Notes under the pieces: generated by a model
What the model was told of the DNA's origin: nothing
Seen by the model: the letters and a program-made list of their open reading frames with translations, nothing else
The model's database searches: none
Made by a program: the position numbers and the translations under genes
DNA from: UBA12481 sp942493265
Lineage (GTDB): Bacteria > Bacteroidota > Bacteroidia > Bacteroidales > UBA12481
Assembly (NCBI GenBank): GCA_942493265.1
Contig: OW818688.1
Coordinates: forward strand, 4,154,001-4,218,000
Reading direction: 5' to 3'
Length of the DNA stretch: 64,000 nucleotides
Shown: positions 51,719 to 61,127 of the stretch, one piece after another
How the letters are laid out: each line of letters starts with the position of its first letter
How positions within the stretch are numbered: the first letter of the stretch is position 1

Positions 51719-53129
51719 AATTACGGGCGTTCCGTCCATTTCGAAGGTTCCGGTTCTGCTGGCATTATTTGCCATGCTGGCCATGCCCAAATCGCTTGAG
51801 GCTCAGATAGTCGGCAAAAATGACACACTGGTTCTCGACCGGGTTGTTGCCGTAGTGGGCAAATATCCGATCCTTCAGTCGGACATTGAAAATCAGTATA
51901 CGGAACTGAAAAGGCAAGGGTTTCCCTTTTCGACCGACCCAAGATGCTATATTCTTGAATCATTGCTGGTTAACAAACTCCTGATCATTCAGGCCGAGAT
52001 TGACAGCGTGGAGGTCACAGATGAAGATGCACAAAGAACCGTAGATTTGAAATTGCAGGAATTCATTATGACGGCAGGATCCCAGGAAAATCTGGAGGGC
52101 TATTTTAAAAAGTCGTTGCTCGAGATTAAAAAGGATCTGTTCAAGCCTCAGAAAGATATGATGATTGCCAAGAAGATGGAGGGCGAGATCACCAGTAAAG
52201 TAGCCGTCACCCCATCAGAAGTCCAGAAGTTTTACAAGCAGATTCCAGCGAATGAGATTCCACTCAGGCCGGCAGCCATGGAAATCCGTGAAATCGTGAT
52301 CAAGCCGGATGTATCGGAAGCCGAGATCACCCGGATTCAGAACCGGTTAAAAGAGTTCAGGGACCGGATTCAAAAAGGGGAAAGCTTCACTACACTTGCA
52401 GTTCTCTATTCCGAGGACAAAGCCTCTGCTCCACGCGGAGGTGAACTGGGTATGATGCCAAGAAGCAACCTGGTGCCGGAATTTGCCGCAGTGGCCTTTA
52501 ATCTAAAAGGGAACGAAATTTCCAGGGTGGTTAAAACCGAATTCGGATATCACATCATGCAGCTGATCGACAGGCGCGGCGACGTGATCAATGTGAAGCA
52601 TATCCTGCTTTCACCCAAGCCAACGATTGAAGAAAAGGCAGTGGTACGCACCAAGCTCGATAGCATTGCGCAGGCAATCAGGGAGAACAAGATCAGCTTC
52701 GAGGATGCCGCCCTGAAATACAGCACAGCGAAAGATACCCGCGCAAACGGCGGGTTGCTCGTCAATAACGGAAGTCCGCAGAATCCTGAATCACAAAATA
52801 TCAATACCACCTGGTTTGAACCCCAGGAGTTGAGCCCCGAGATTTTCAATGCCGTTAAAACACTGAAAATCGGCGAAATATCGAAGGTTATTGAAACAAT
52901 GGATGATAACAATGCTGTGGTTTATAAAATAGTTTCCATAAAATCGAATAACCCGGCTCACAAGGCTGATCTCCGTCAGGATTATCAGTATCTGCAAAAC
53001 CTTGCTCTTGGTAAAAGCAGGCAGAAGACAATCAGTGAGTGGATTGAAAAGAAGCAGGAATCGATGTATATCCGCATTGACAAGGATTTTCAGTCCTGTA
53101 AGTTTGAACATAAAGGATGGGTGAAGTAA
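51708..53129 (+). CDS. SurA-like periplasmic chaperone/peptidyl-prolyl isomerase
   Basis: 473 residues from the ATG at 51708, chosen because it gives the signal peptide MKNRITGVPSISKVPVLLAL...EAQ and overlaps the previous gene by only 11 bases; an earlier ATG at 51615 is unlikely. The chaperone N-domain (VLDRVVAVVGKYPILQSDIE) is the hallmark of SurA. Two parvulin domains follow: MEIREIVIKPDVSEAEITR to FGYHIMQLIDRRGD, and INVKHILLSPKPTIEEKAVV with YSTAKDTRANGGLL. It delivers unfolded outer-membrane proteins to the BAM complex. The MoxR gene starts one base after its stop. Confidence 0.93.
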   Translation: MKNRITGVPSISKVPVLLALFAMLAMPKSLEAQIVGKNDTLVLDRVVAVVGKYPILQSDIENQYTELKRQGFPFSTDPRCYILESLLVNKLLIIQAEIDSVEVTDEDAQRTVDLKLQEFIMTAGSQENLEGYFKKSLLEIKKDLFKPQKDMMIAKKMEGEITSKVAVTPSEVQKFYKQIPANEIPLRPAAMEIREIVIKPDVSEAEITRIQNRLKEFRDRIQKGESFTTLAVLYSEDKASAPRGGELGMMPRSNLVPEFAAVAFNLKGNEISRVVKTEFGYHIMQLIDRRGDVINVKHILLSPKPTIEEKAVVRTKLDSIAQAIRENKISFEDAALKYSTAKDTRANGGLLVNNGSPQNPESQNINTTWFEPQELSPEIFNAVKTLKIGEISKVIETMDDNNAVVYKIVSIKSNNPAHKADLRQDYQYLQNLALGKSRQKTISEWIEKKQESMYIRIDKDFQSCKFEHKGWVK

Positions 53130-53130
53130 T

Positions 53131-54087
53131 ATGGGCGATAAAGAAGCAGTTGACAAATTAAGGGTCTCATACGAGCAATTCTTCAATGAGATCCGAAAGG
53201 TTATCATTGGTCAGGATCAGGTAGTGGAAGAGGTGCTGGTCAGCATTTTCAGCCGCGGGCATTGCTTGCTCGTGGGTGTTCCCGGATTGGCCAAAACATT
53301 GCTGGTTACCACGATATCCAAAATCCTCGGATTGGATTTTAAAAGGATCCAGTTTACTCCCGACCTGATGCCATCTGACATTATCGGAACGGAAATCCTG
53401 GATTCGAACCGTCAGTTTAAGTTTGTCAAAGGGCCATTGTTTGCTCATATGATTTTGGCCGACGAGATTAACCGGACCCCGCCGAAAACCCAGTCGGCCC
53501 TGCTGGAAGCGATGCAGGAAAAATCCGTTACATCCGGTGGTGTCCGTTATGGATTACCGGATCCCTTTTTCGTGCTGGCCACACAGAATCCGATCGAGCA
53601 GGAAGGCACCTATCCGTTGCCGGAGGCACAGCTCGACCGTTTTATGTTGAATATCCTGCTGGATTATCCGGCCTTTGAGGATGAGATCACTATTGTGAAG
53701 AGAACGACTTCTGATACGGAAGCTACCCTGAATCAGGTAATTTCGAAAGAAGAGATCCTCTTTTACCAGGATCTTATCCGCAGGGTGCCGGTAAACCACA
53801 GTGTAATTGAATGGGCAGTAAACCTGGCCTCCAAAACCCGTCCCACCAGTCCCCTGGCCCATCCTATGGCCAAGGACAACCTGATCTGGGGTGCAGGTCC
53901 GAGGGCATCACAATTCCTGATTATCGGAGCCAAAACACATGCAGTTTTAAACGGAAAATATTCACCCGATATTGAGGATGTGCGGGCGATTGCTCCGGCA
54001 ATCCTGAGGCACAGGATTATCAGGAACTACAAAGCCGAAGCAAAGGGAATTTCGGTTGAAGATATTATCAATGAGATGCTGGCATAA
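53131..54087 (+). CDS. MoxR-family AAA+ ATPase
   Basis: 318 residues. Walker A is GVPGLAKT (49-56), Walker B ILADEINRTPPKTQSALLEA, sensor 1 region FVLATQNPIEQEGTYPLPEA, and the Arg finger region AQLDRFMLNILLDYP; all are intact. MoxR ATPases act as chaperones for metal or complex assembly, usually with DUF58 and von Willebrand proteins encoded beside them. None is present here: the gene is embedded between surA and the OstA-like gene with overlaps of -1 and 17 bases. That suggests a role in envelope assembly, perhaps remodelling of a periplasmic or membrane complex, but this is inference. Confidence 0.93.
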   Translation: MGDKEAVDKLRVSYEQFFNEIRKVIIGQDQVVEEVLVSIFSRGHCLLVGVPGLAKTLLVTTISKILGLDFKRIQFTPDLMPSDIIGTEILDSNRQFKFVKGPLFAHMILADEINRTPPKTQSALLEAMQEKSVTSGGVRYGLPDPFFVLATQNPIEQEGTYPLPEAQLDRFMLNILLDYPAFEDEITIVKRTTSDTEATLNQVISKEEILFYQDLIRRVPVNHSVIEWAVNLASKTRPTSPLAHPMAKDNLIWGAGPRASQFLIIGAKTHAVLNGKYSPDIEDVRAIAPAILRHRIIRNYKAEAKGISVEDIINEMLA

Positions 54088-55579
54088 ATGGTGGATCCTG
54101 ACAGCCATTGTGCTGTCATCAAACCTGGCCGTGCAGTCCCAGGAAACCAAGATCGTTGATTTCTACGCCGAACTGACCACTGTTGACCCGTCAATCGGTA
54201 ATGGCATTACGCGTTTGATCGGGAATGTGTGGATGAAGCATAACAACCTGACGCTTACCTGCGACAGTGCCTATCTGGATCAAACAACCAATGTATTTAA
54301 AGGATTCAGCCGTGTCCATATCATCAAGGCTGACACGCTTCACGTTTGGGCAAAGAAGCTCGATTACAACGGTCAGACTGAACTTGCCCGGTTAGAGGGT
54401 AATGTTCTGATGGACAATGGGAAAGAGACACTAAAGGCTCCGAGGCTCGATTACGATATGAAAGATGAAACGGCCGTATATTATGGCGGAGGCCAGATCA
54501 TCGACAGTTTAAATGTGGTGGAAAGTTTCTGGGGATACTATTATTTAAAGCTGGATGAATTTGTGTTTAAGGATAATGTATCGCTCACCAATCCCGACAA
54601 TACCCTCTTTACCGACAGTCTGAGATATAATTCCAAAACTGAGACCATGAGGTTCGAAGGCCCTTCGGAGATATTCAGCGATTCAAACTATATAGCCTGC
54701 AACCGCGGCTATCTGGATACCCGGAACAAAACATCCACCTTTTCCAAAGATGTGTACATGCAGGCACGGCAGCAGAATTTGCACACCGACAGTCTGTTAT
54801 ACAATCAGAACGGGAATTTCACCGAAGCTTTCCGGAATGTTATCCTGAAGGACACCGTGGAGAACATGATTATTCACGGGGAGCATCTGTTTTACGATGA
54901 AGGCAACAACCGGTTCCAGATCACAGAGGATGTGCTATACATCATGACCGGCGAAAAGGACAGTTTGTTCCTGCATTCCGATACGCTGATATCAACACGG
55001 GAAACGGTGAGTGAATCCAGGCGTATTCAGGCGTATCCGCATGTTCAGTTTTACCGGGCAGATATACAGGGGCGGTGTGATTCACTTGATTACCTGGTAA
55101 TCGACAGTTTGATACAATTATTCAAGGAACCGGTTATCTGGCAGAATAACAATCAGTTATCGGCAGATACGATTGGTATCCGGCTGGGGACAAAGGTAAT
55201 AGAGCAGATGGAATTGAAGAGCGGGGGCTTTATGATTACGCAGGAGGACAGCATTAAGTTTAATCAGATAAAGGGAAAAGAAATAATCGGATATTTTGTT
55301 TCTGACCAGCTGAATCATGTAGATGTAACCGGCAATGGCGAATCCCTTTTCTACCCGAAAGACGGGGAGCAATTCATCGGCCAGAACAAGGTATTAAGCA
55401 GTATTATTAAAATCTATTTTATTTCAGGAAAAGTCGACCGGATTGCCTCCATTACGGATCCGGATTCCAGGCTGACACCAATAAAGGACCTGACTGAGAA
55501 AGATTTATATCTGGAGGGATTTAAGTGGCAGGGGGACAAACGACCACTCACCCGTGATGACATCAGGGTATGGAAATAA
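54071..55579 (+). CDS. OstA/LptA-like LPS-transport protein
   Basis: About 502 residues from the ATG at 54071, which overlaps moxR by 17 bases; a TTG at 54056 is less likely. Signal peptide (WILTAIVLSSNLAVQSQ). The body is a run of beta repeats of the OstA kind: RLIGNVWMKHNNLTLTCDSA, LDYNGQTELARLEGNVLMDN, DRLRYNSKTETMRFEGPSEI-like strands, then DSLLYNQNGNFTEAFRNVIL. Such proteins form the beta-jellyroll bridge that carries LPS across the periplasm; Bacteroidota have long versions with repeats like these. It ends the chaperone operon and is followed by a terminator for the gene opposite. Confidence 0.88.
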   Translation: MRCWHKWWILTAIVLSSNLAVQSQETKIVDFYAELTTVDPSIGNGITRLIGNVWMKHNNLTLTCDSAYLDQTTNVFKGFSRVHIIKADTLHVWAKKLDYNGQTELARLEGNVLMDNGKETLKAPRLDYDMKDETAVYYGGGQIIDSLNVVESFWGYYYLKLDEFVFKDNVSLTNPDNTLFTDSLRYNSKTETMRFEGPSEIFSDSNYIACNRGYLDTRNKTSTFSKDVYMQARQQNLHTDSLLYNQNGNFTEAFRNVILKDTVENMIIHGEHLFYDEGNNRFQITEDVLYIMTGEKDSLFLHSDTLISTRETVSESRRIQAYPHVQFYRADIQGRCDSLDYLVIDSLIQLFKEPVIWQNNNQLSADTIGIRLGTKVIEQMELKSGGFMITQEDSIKFNQIKGKEIIGYFVSDQLNHVDVTGNGESLFYPKDGEQFIGQNKVLSSIIKIYFISGKVDRIASITDPDSRLTPIKDLTEKDLYLEGFKWQGDKRPLTRDDIRVWK

Positions 55580-55583
55580 AACA

Positions 55584-55599
55584 GGCACCTTTCGGTGCC
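55584..55599 (-). terminator. Terminator hairpin between ostA-like and DUF2795 genes
   Basis: Arms GGCACC (55584-55589) and GGTGCC (55594-55599) pair fully around a four-base loop. The minus-strand side is followed by a T-rich run, so it mainly ends the DUF2795 transcript; it may also act for the plus operon. Confidence 0.8.
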
Positions 55600-55609
55600 C
55601 GTTCAACTA

Positions 55610-55831
55610 TTAATATTCTTCCTCATTAAAGAAGAAATCGTCCTTGCTGGGGTAATCAGGCCAGATGTCCTCTATACTTTCATAGATTTCACCTTCATCT
55701 TCAATTTCCTGCAAATTTTCGATCACTTCGAGAGGCGCTCCGGAACGAATGCCAAAATCGATAAGCTCATCCTTGGTTGCTGGCCAGGGAGCATCTTCCA
55801 GTTTGGATGCTAATTCAAGTGTCCAATACAT
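55610..55831 (-). CDS. DUF2795 small acidic protein
   Basis: 73 residues. MYWTLELASKLEDAPWPATK and DELIDFGIRSGAPLEVIENL are the DUF2795 fold (a short helical domain with the conserved W-P-A-T-K/D-E-L motif), followed by a strongly acidic tail (EIEDEGEIYESIEDIWPDYP). Function is not known; Bacteroidota carry it as a single gene. It is monocistronic on minus with a clear terminator. Confidence 0.9.
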   Translation of the reverse strand: MYWTLELASKLEDAPWPATKDELIDFGIRSGAPLEVIENLQEIEDEGEIYESIEDIWPDYPSKDDFFFNEEEY

Positions 55832-55914
55832 ATCTGTAGATTATTAGGGGCTAATTTTCCGCAAATGTAAATTAATTCCCATAATATGCAATAGCCTCAA
55901 AAGAATGTTGATAA

Positions 55915-56613
55915 CTAGACAATTCTGCGTTCGTTGGGCTTATCGCTCTCGATATGACCATCAAGCAAACGGATGATTCTTTGTGCCCGCTGGGCGATAT
56001 CCTCTTCGTGTGTGACTACAATTATAGTATTGCCCTGTTCATGAATATCTCCGATGAGTTTCATGATATCAACAGATGTTTTTGAATCCAGGTTTCCGGT
56101 AGGTTCATCCGCCAGAATAATGGCAGGATTGTTAACCAAAGCCCGCGCAACAGCAACGCGCTGACGCTGTCCGCCGGACAGTTCGTTAGGCTTATGGGTG
56201 ACCCTGTCGGAAAGGCCAACCTTATCCAGCACCTTCAGTCCACGGGCGCGACGCTCATGTTTGGGAATTCCGCCATAGATCAATGGAAGGATAACATTTT
56301 CCAGCGCATCATAGCGGGGAAGGAGGTTGAAAGTTTGAAAAATAAAACCAATCTCCTTGTTTCGGATTACTGCCAGTTCATCATCAACCATCTGACTGAC
56401 ATCGGTGCCGTTCAAAAAATAGTGACCGCTTGTTGGAGTATCCAGGGCGCCCAGAATATTCATCAGGGTAGATTTTCCAGATCCTGAAGGGCCCATTATG
56501 GCAACATATTCACCCTTTTTTATCACCAGGTCGATTCCGCGCAAGGCTTCCACAACCTGAGTTCCTACCATATAATTTTTGACGAGTCCCTTAAGGGAAA
56601 TCATTTGTTCCAT
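55915..56613 (-). CDS. MacB/LolD-type ABC transporter ATP-binding protein
   Basis: About 232 residues from the ATG at 56613 (a TTG two codons earlier is less likely). Walker A GPSGSGKSTLMNIL, signature NELSGGQRQRVAVARALVN, Walker B IILADEPTGNLDSKT and the H-loop VVTHEEDIAQRA are intact. The family (MacB/FtsE/LolD-like) pairs with FtsX-like permeases for lipoprotein release, antimicrobial efflux or cell division. No permease gene is adjacent, so its partner lies elsewhere. A -7 box TAATTTTG is 21 bases before the start. Confidence 0.95.
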   Translation of the reverse strand: MEQMISLKGLVKNYMVGTQVVEALRGIDLVIKKGEYVAIMGPSGSGKSTLMNILGALDTPTSGHYFLNGTDVSQMVDDELAVIRNKEIGFIFQTFNLLPRYDALENVILPLIYGGIPKHERRARGLKVLDKVGLSDRVTHKPNELSGGQRQRVAVARALVNNPAIILADEPTGNLDSKTSVDIMKLIGDIHEQGNTIIVVTHEEDIAQRAQRIIRLLDGHIESDKPNERRIV

Positions 56614-56633
56614 AATCAAAGCGGTTTGGGGTA

Positions 56634-56641
56634 CAAAATTA
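56634..56641 (-). promoter_or_regulatory. Candidate -7 box of the ABC ATPase gene (TAATTTTG)
   Basis: On the minus strand TAATTTTG fits TAnnTTTG exactly, at a distance from the ATG that predicts a leader of about 15 bases. No convincing -33 element. Confidence 0.45.
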
Positions 56642-56725
56642 TCCGGTAAATCATGATTATGGTATTATTGCGGAATTATTAACAATATTTAACAAAGCCG
56701 GCGATAACTGCTAAATTCGTGCGCA

Positions 56726-58837
56726 ATGGATTCCCTGCTTCAATCAGACATAAAATTCCTGCCCGGCGTTGGTCCCCGGAGGGCCGAAATGCTGTTTAAC
56801 GAACTTGGAGTAAGAAGCTTCGAGGACCTACTGCGTCATTATCCATATAAATATACCGACCGCACCCGCTTTTACACCATCAGTGAGATTAATTCAGTTG
56901 AAGCGATGATCCAGCTGCGCGGGAAGGTGACGTTCATGGAGCTGATCGGCAAGAAGCCCCGTCAAAGGCTTACTGCACGATTTGAAGATTCCACCGGATC
57001 CATGGAGCTGATCTGGTTCCAGGGAATCAAATGGGTTCAGCAAACAGTGAAGCTGGGCGTTGAATACGTAATATTCGGAAAGCCAGCAATTTTTAACGGC
57101 AAATACTCCATCATGCACCCTGAAATGGAGGAATCCGCGAAAACCGAGCAGGTGGCCTATCCGTATACTTACCAGGCAGCCTACCCTACTACAGAAAAAA
57201 TGAAATCCAACTTTCTGAGTTCCAGGGCTATTCACAAGCTTCAATATCAACTGCTTCAAAAAACATATGGCAAAATCCCGGAAACCCTTCCGGCAACTCT
57301 TCTGGCTACGCTCAAATTTCCGGGCATTAATGATACCATCCTGAATGTGCATTTCCCGAAAGATCAGGAATCATTGAAAACTGCGCGCTACCGGTTAAAA
57401 TTCGAAGAATTCTTTTTGATCCAGCTGGGACTGCTCCGCCAGAAGAACTTCAAGAACCGTAAGATCAAGGGATTTGTATTTCCGAAGATCGGGGAATTAT
57501 TCAATCGGTTCTATGCTGAGCATCTTCCATTTGAAATGACCGGAGCGCAGAAAAGGGTAATGCGTGAAATCCGCAAGGATCTGGGAACGGGATTGCAGAT
57601 GAACCGGCTGCTTCAGGGAGATGTGGGCAGCGGAAAAACCCTGGTGGCCCTGCTAAGCATGCTCATTGCCCTCGACAACGGTTTCCAGGTATGTTTGATG
57701 GCTCCCACTGAAATTCTGGCACAGCAGCATTACCAGACCTTTACCCGCATGCTTGCCAACCTTCCGATACATGTGAGGCTTCTTACCGGGTCCACAAAAA
57801 ATGCTCACCGTACCTCCCTTCATGAAGAATTGCGCGAAGGGGAACTGGATATCCTGATCGGAACGCACGCATTGATTGAGGATACGGTGCAATTCAAGAA
57901 TCTCGGTCTGGTTGTGATCGATGAACAGCACCGTTTCGGGGTGGCCCAGCGCGCCCGGTTGTGGGCAAAGGCTGATGATATCCTGCCCCATATCCTGGTT
58001 ATGACCGCCACGCCGATTCCGAGAACGCTGGCTATGACTCTGTATGGTGACCTTGACATATCGGTGATTGATGAGCTGCCTCCGGGTCGTAAACCCATTC
58101 AAACCGTGCATTACTATGATTCCAAGCGGCTGGTGGTATTTGAATTCCTTAGAAAACAGATTGCTCAGGGCCGGCAAATTTATATTGTTTATCCATTGAT
58201 TCAGGAATCGGAAAAACTGGACTTCAAAAACCTGTATGATGGTTATGAAAGTATTACGCGGGCATTTCCGGCTCCGGAATACGCGGTATCCGTTTTGCAT
58301 GGCCAGATGAAAGCCGAAGAAAAGGCCAAAGCAATGGACTATTTTGTAAAAGGGATTACCAAGATCATGGTTTCCACCACAGTTATTGAGGTGGGGGTTG
58401 ATGTGCCCAATGCTTCCGTTATGATGATCGAGAGTGCTGAACGATTCGGATTGAGCCAGCTGCATCAGCTCAGGGGACGGGTTGGACGCGGAGCCGATCA
58501 ATCCTATTGCATCCTGATGAGCGGATTCAAGCTCTCGAAAGAGGGAAAAACCCGGATTGAAACCATGGTACGAACCAACGACGGATTTGAAATCGCAGAG
58601 GTTGATATGAAATTAAGGGGTCCGGGCGATCTGGAAGGCACCCAGCAAAGTGGAGTGCCCTTTAACCTGTCGATCGCCAATCTTCTGACCGACACCAAGA
58701 TACTCGAACATGCCCGACGGGTGGCACAGGATGTACTTGAAAATGATCCGTTGCTGGAAACAAATGAAAATCAGATTCTTGTTGAACAATTAGCCCGGCA
58801 GAAACGTGAAGTAAAAGACTGGAGCCGGATTTCGTAA
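56726..58837 (+). CDS. recG: ATP-dependent DNA helicase RecG
   Basis: 703 residues, the usual length. The N-terminal wedge OB domain (about 50-165) follows the opening DIKFLPGVGPRRAEMLFNEL. Helicase motifs: LQGDVGSGKTLVALL (Walker A, Gly301-Thr305), LMAPTEILAQQHY, VVIDEQHRFGVAQRARL (DEQH), MTATPIPRTLAMT, VIEVGVDVPNASVMMIE and QLRGRVGRG. RecG reverses stalled replication forks and branch-migrates Holliday structures. The M1 peptidase gene follows after 10 bases, probably by chance or in one transcript. Confidence 0.97.
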   Translation: MDSLLQSDIKFLPGVGPRRAEMLFNELGVRSFEDLLRHYPYKYTDRTRFYTISEINSVEAMIQLRGKVTFMELIGKKPRQRLTARFEDSTGSMELIWFQGIKWVQQTVKLGVEYVIFGKPAIFNGKYSIMHPEMEESAKTEQVAYPYTYQAAYPTTEKMKSNFLSSRAIHKLQYQLLQKTYGKIPETLPATLLATLKFPGINDTILNVHFPKDQESLKTARYRLKFEEFFLIQLGLLRQKNFKNRKIKGFVFPKIGELFNRFYAEHLPFEMTGAQKRVMREIRKDLGTGLQMNRLLQGDVGSGKTLVALLSMLIALDNGFQVCLMAPTEILAQQHYQTFTRMLANLPIHVRLLTGSTKNAHRTSLHEELREGELDILIGTHALIEDTVQFKNLGLVVIDEQHRFGVAQRARLWAKADDILPHILVMTATPIPRTLAMTLYGDLDISVIDELPPGRKPIQTVHYYDSKRLVVFEFLRKQIAQGRQIYIVYPLIQESEKLDFKNLYDGYESITRAFPAPEYAVSVLHGQMKAEEKAKAMDYFVKGITKIMVSTTVIEVGVDVPNASVMMIESAERFGLSQLHQLRGRVGRGADQSYCILMSGFKLSKEGKTRIETMVRTNDGFEIAEVDMKLRGPGDLEGTQQSGVPFNLSIANLLTDTKILEHARRVAQDVLENDPLLETNENQILVEQLARQKREVKDWSRIS

Positions 58838-58847
58838 AACCTAACCG

Positions 58848-60506
58848 ATGATTAAAAACCTGTTCACCGCCGCGTCGCTGTTCCTGATGTTTATGCTCCC
58901 GGAGATGGGATTATCAAAGGACGGATATCCCCGCAGTCCGGGAATCGACATTCTCCATTACTGCTTCCGTATAAACCTGAACGACAGCACGAACCGCATC
59001 GATTGCAAAGCGGATATCTCAGCTGGCATAACCATGGAGGCGAAAAGTATCGCACTCGACCTTACAGGAGTCAGCGGGTTGGGAAAAGGTATGCGTGTAG
59101 ACCGGGTAATGTGGGAGGAGAAGCCACTGACCTGGAACCATGAAAACAACCGGCTCAAAATAGAAATTCCGGACACACCAAGAACCTCTGCGGTGTTCAT
59201 TTGCACGGTATATTATTCAGGCATTCCGGCCGACGGACTGATCATTTCGAAAAACAAATTTGGGGAGCGCACCTTTTTCAGCGACAACTGGCCCGACCGT
59301 GCCAGAAACTGGCTGCCTTGCGTGGATCATCCATCGGATAAGGCCACGGTTGAGTTTATCATAACTGCGCCGGAAAATTATGAAGTGGTCAGTAACGGGT
59401 ACATTGTGTCAGAATATACAGTAACAAGCGATGCAATGGGCCGCCAGAAAGTCACACACTGGAAGGAAAATGTGCCGATCCCGACTAAGGTGATGGTGTT
59501 TGGAGCGGCAGACTTCGCCTGGACCACAGCAGGTTTTTCCCATGGGACCCCGGTACAGAGCTATGTTTATGCTCAAAACCGGGAGGCAGGCTTTACGGAT
59601 TATAATCCGGCAGTTGACATTATGACTTATTATCAGGATCTGATCGGTCCATACAGTTATGAAAAACTGGCAAACGTTCAGTCAAAAACCATGTTTGGCG
59701 GAATGGAGAATTCAGGATGCATTTTTTACTATGAGAATTCGGTTACCGGGAAGAATAAATTGCACAGTTTGCTGGCCCATGAAATTGCACATCAATGGTT
59801 CGGAGATGCAGTAACGGAAAACGACTGGCATCATGTTTGGCTGAGTGAAGGATTCGCAACCTACCTGGAAGCCTGCTATGCCGATTCGCTTATTCCCGGA
59901 AGGCAACTGGATGCCAGTATGGCGGAAATGCGGAAATCCGTTGTTGAGTACTACAAAAGGACGCATAAGCCGGTGATTGACACTACAATAACCAACAACA
60001 TGGAGCTGCTGAGCACCAATTCCTATCAGAAAGGTGCCTGGGTTTTGCACATGCTGAGGCAGGAGGTGGGTGAAACCTTGTTTTGGAATGGCATCCGCAC
60101 TTTTTACGCCACCTACCGCGACAAGAATGCCATGACCGCCGATTTTCAAAACGTCATGGAACAGGTCTCCGGACGGGATCTGAATGCTTTTTTCCGACAA
60201 TGGCTGGAAATTCCCGGACAACCTGACATCCAATGGTCATGGACCTGGAATAAAAAGAGAGGCGAAGTGGAAATAATCATTGAACAGACTCAAAGTCATT
60301 TCAATTTTGCTTTTTCCCTGCCGGTTCAGGTTTGTGGGAAACCGTCGGCTGCTGATCCTGCGGTGCCCGGCTATTCGGTTGAATATCAGGTTCCGGTGAG
60401 TGAAAAAACCACCAAAATCGTACTTCCTGCAGATTTCCCGGTAAGTGAAATCCGTCTGGATCCTCATTCACACCTGCTTTTTCAGGAAGTTCTATTGAAA
60501 AAATAG
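58848..60506 (+). CDS. M1-family metallo-aminopeptidase
   Basis: 552 residues with a signal peptide (LFTAASLFLMFMLPEMGLS). The N-terminal beta domain (LHYCFRINLNDSTNRIDCKA) precedes a thermolysin-like catalytic domain with the exopeptidase motif GGMENSG and zinc site HEIAHQWFGD (His311, Glu312, His315) and Glu334 in WLSEGFATYLEA. It removes N-terminal amino acids from peptides in the periplasm. It lacks the C-terminal HEAT domain of longer M1 enzymes, as in many Bacteroidota members of about 550 residues. It follows recG by 10 bases. Confidence 0.95.
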   Translation: MIKNLFTAASLFLMFMLPEMGLSKDGYPRSPGIDILHYCFRINLNDSTNRIDCKADISAGITMEAKSIALDLTGVSGLGKGMRVDRVMWEEKPLTWNHENNRLKIEIPDTPRTSAVFICTVYYSGIPADGLIISKNKFGERTFFSDNWPDRARNWLPCVDHPSDKATVEFIITAPENYEVVSNGYIVSEYTVTSDAMGRQKVTHWKENVPIPTKVMVFGAADFAWTTAGFSHGTPVQSYVYAQNREAGFTDYNPAVDIMTYYQDLIGPYSYEKLANVQSKTMFGGMENSGCIFYYENSVTGKNKLHSLLAHEIAHQWFGDAVTENDWHHVWLSEGFATYLEACYADSLIPGRQLDASMAEMRKSVVEYYKRTHKPVIDTTITNNMELLSTNSYQKGAWVLHMLRQEVGETLFWNGIRTFYATYRDKNAMTADFQNVMEQVSGRDLNAFFRQWLEIPGQPDIQWSWTWNKKRGEVEIIIEQTQSHFNFAFSLPVQVCGKPSAADPAVPGYSVEYQVPVSEKTTKIVLPADFPVSEIRLDPHSHLLFQEVLLKK

Positions 60507-60581
60507 GAAAAACTGACAACTTTGCCGATCGGTAAACGTTTTAAAAATGGCATGATTTATGCTTATATCCATATATCTACA

Positions 60582-60589
60582 TATATTTG
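60582..60589 (+). promoter_or_regulatory. Candidate -7 box of the thioredoxin gene (TATATTTG)
   Basis: TATATTTG fits TAnnTTTG on plus, 52 bases before the ATG of the exported thioredoxin. The preceding 20 bases hold no clear TTTG, so moderate confidence. The stretch 60507-60641 otherwise holds nothing recognised. Confidence 0.45.
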
Positions 60590-60641
60590 TGTCGTAGATT
60601 GAATGAAACGTTAAATTCTGATAATTAATTACTTAAATAAA

Positions 60642-61109
60642 ATGAGAAAATCAATTCCGGTAATCCTGATCACCCTGATGGTGGCCTTAGGAAGTTTTGC
60701 CAGTGTTCCGGTAACCAACGGACCCGTAGCAGAATCCAAACCCATTACGCTTACAAAGAGCGAATTCATCAAACGTGTGATGGATTACGAAAAGAACAAA
60801 ACCGAATGGGTTTACAAGGGCGACAAGCCTGCCATTATTGACTTTTATGCTGACTGGTGTGCACCATGTAAAAAGGTAGCACCGGCACTGGAAGAACTTG
60901 CATCAGAATATGCCGGAAAGGTATATATCTACAAGATCAACATTGACAAGGAGCCTGAGCTTGCCGGGTTATTTGGTGTGAAGAACATCCCTACCTTCCT
61001 GGTTGTTCCGATGAAGGGCAAACCACAGATGTCGTCGGGTGCCAGCAGCAACCACGCCGAGAACAAAACCCGTTTCAAGAAAATTATTGACGAGGTGCTA
61101 CTTAAGTAA
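60642..61109 (+). CDS. Exported thioredoxin
   Basis: 155 residues with a Sec signal peptide (VILITLMVALGSFASVPVT). The thioredoxin fold shows PAIIDFYADWCAPCKKVAPA with active-site Cys73 and Cys76, and the cis-Pro loop KNIPTFLVV. The CAPC pair differs from the usual CGPC, and a lead sequence of about 40 residues precedes the domain. It probably reduces or exchanges disulfides in the periplasm, or has another redox role for envelope proteins. It converges with the Crp/Fnr gene over 13 bases. Confidence 0.93.
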   Translation: MRKSIPVILITLMVALGSFASVPVTNGPVAESKPITLTKSEFIKRVMDYEKNKTEWVYKGDKPAIIDFYADWCAPCKKVAPALEELASEYAGKVYIYKINIDKEPELAGLFGVKNIPTFLVVPMKGKPQMSSGASSNHAENKTRFKKIIDEVLLK

Positions 61110-61127
61110 TACCCGTTGGGTACTACT
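61105..61127. terminator. Hairpin across the convergent trx and crp stop codons
   Basis: Arms 61105-61114 and 61118-61127 pair at nine of ten positions around a three-base loop. It overlaps both stop codons. It lacks a T-run, so it may be a weak or factor-assisted terminator. Confidence 0.45.

Noticed and set aside
57653..58501. Long minus-strand reading frame of 282 residues opposite recG
   Set aside because: It lies wholly within recG, which has all helicase motifs; the translated sequence has no fold-like pattern, so it is a shadow frame.
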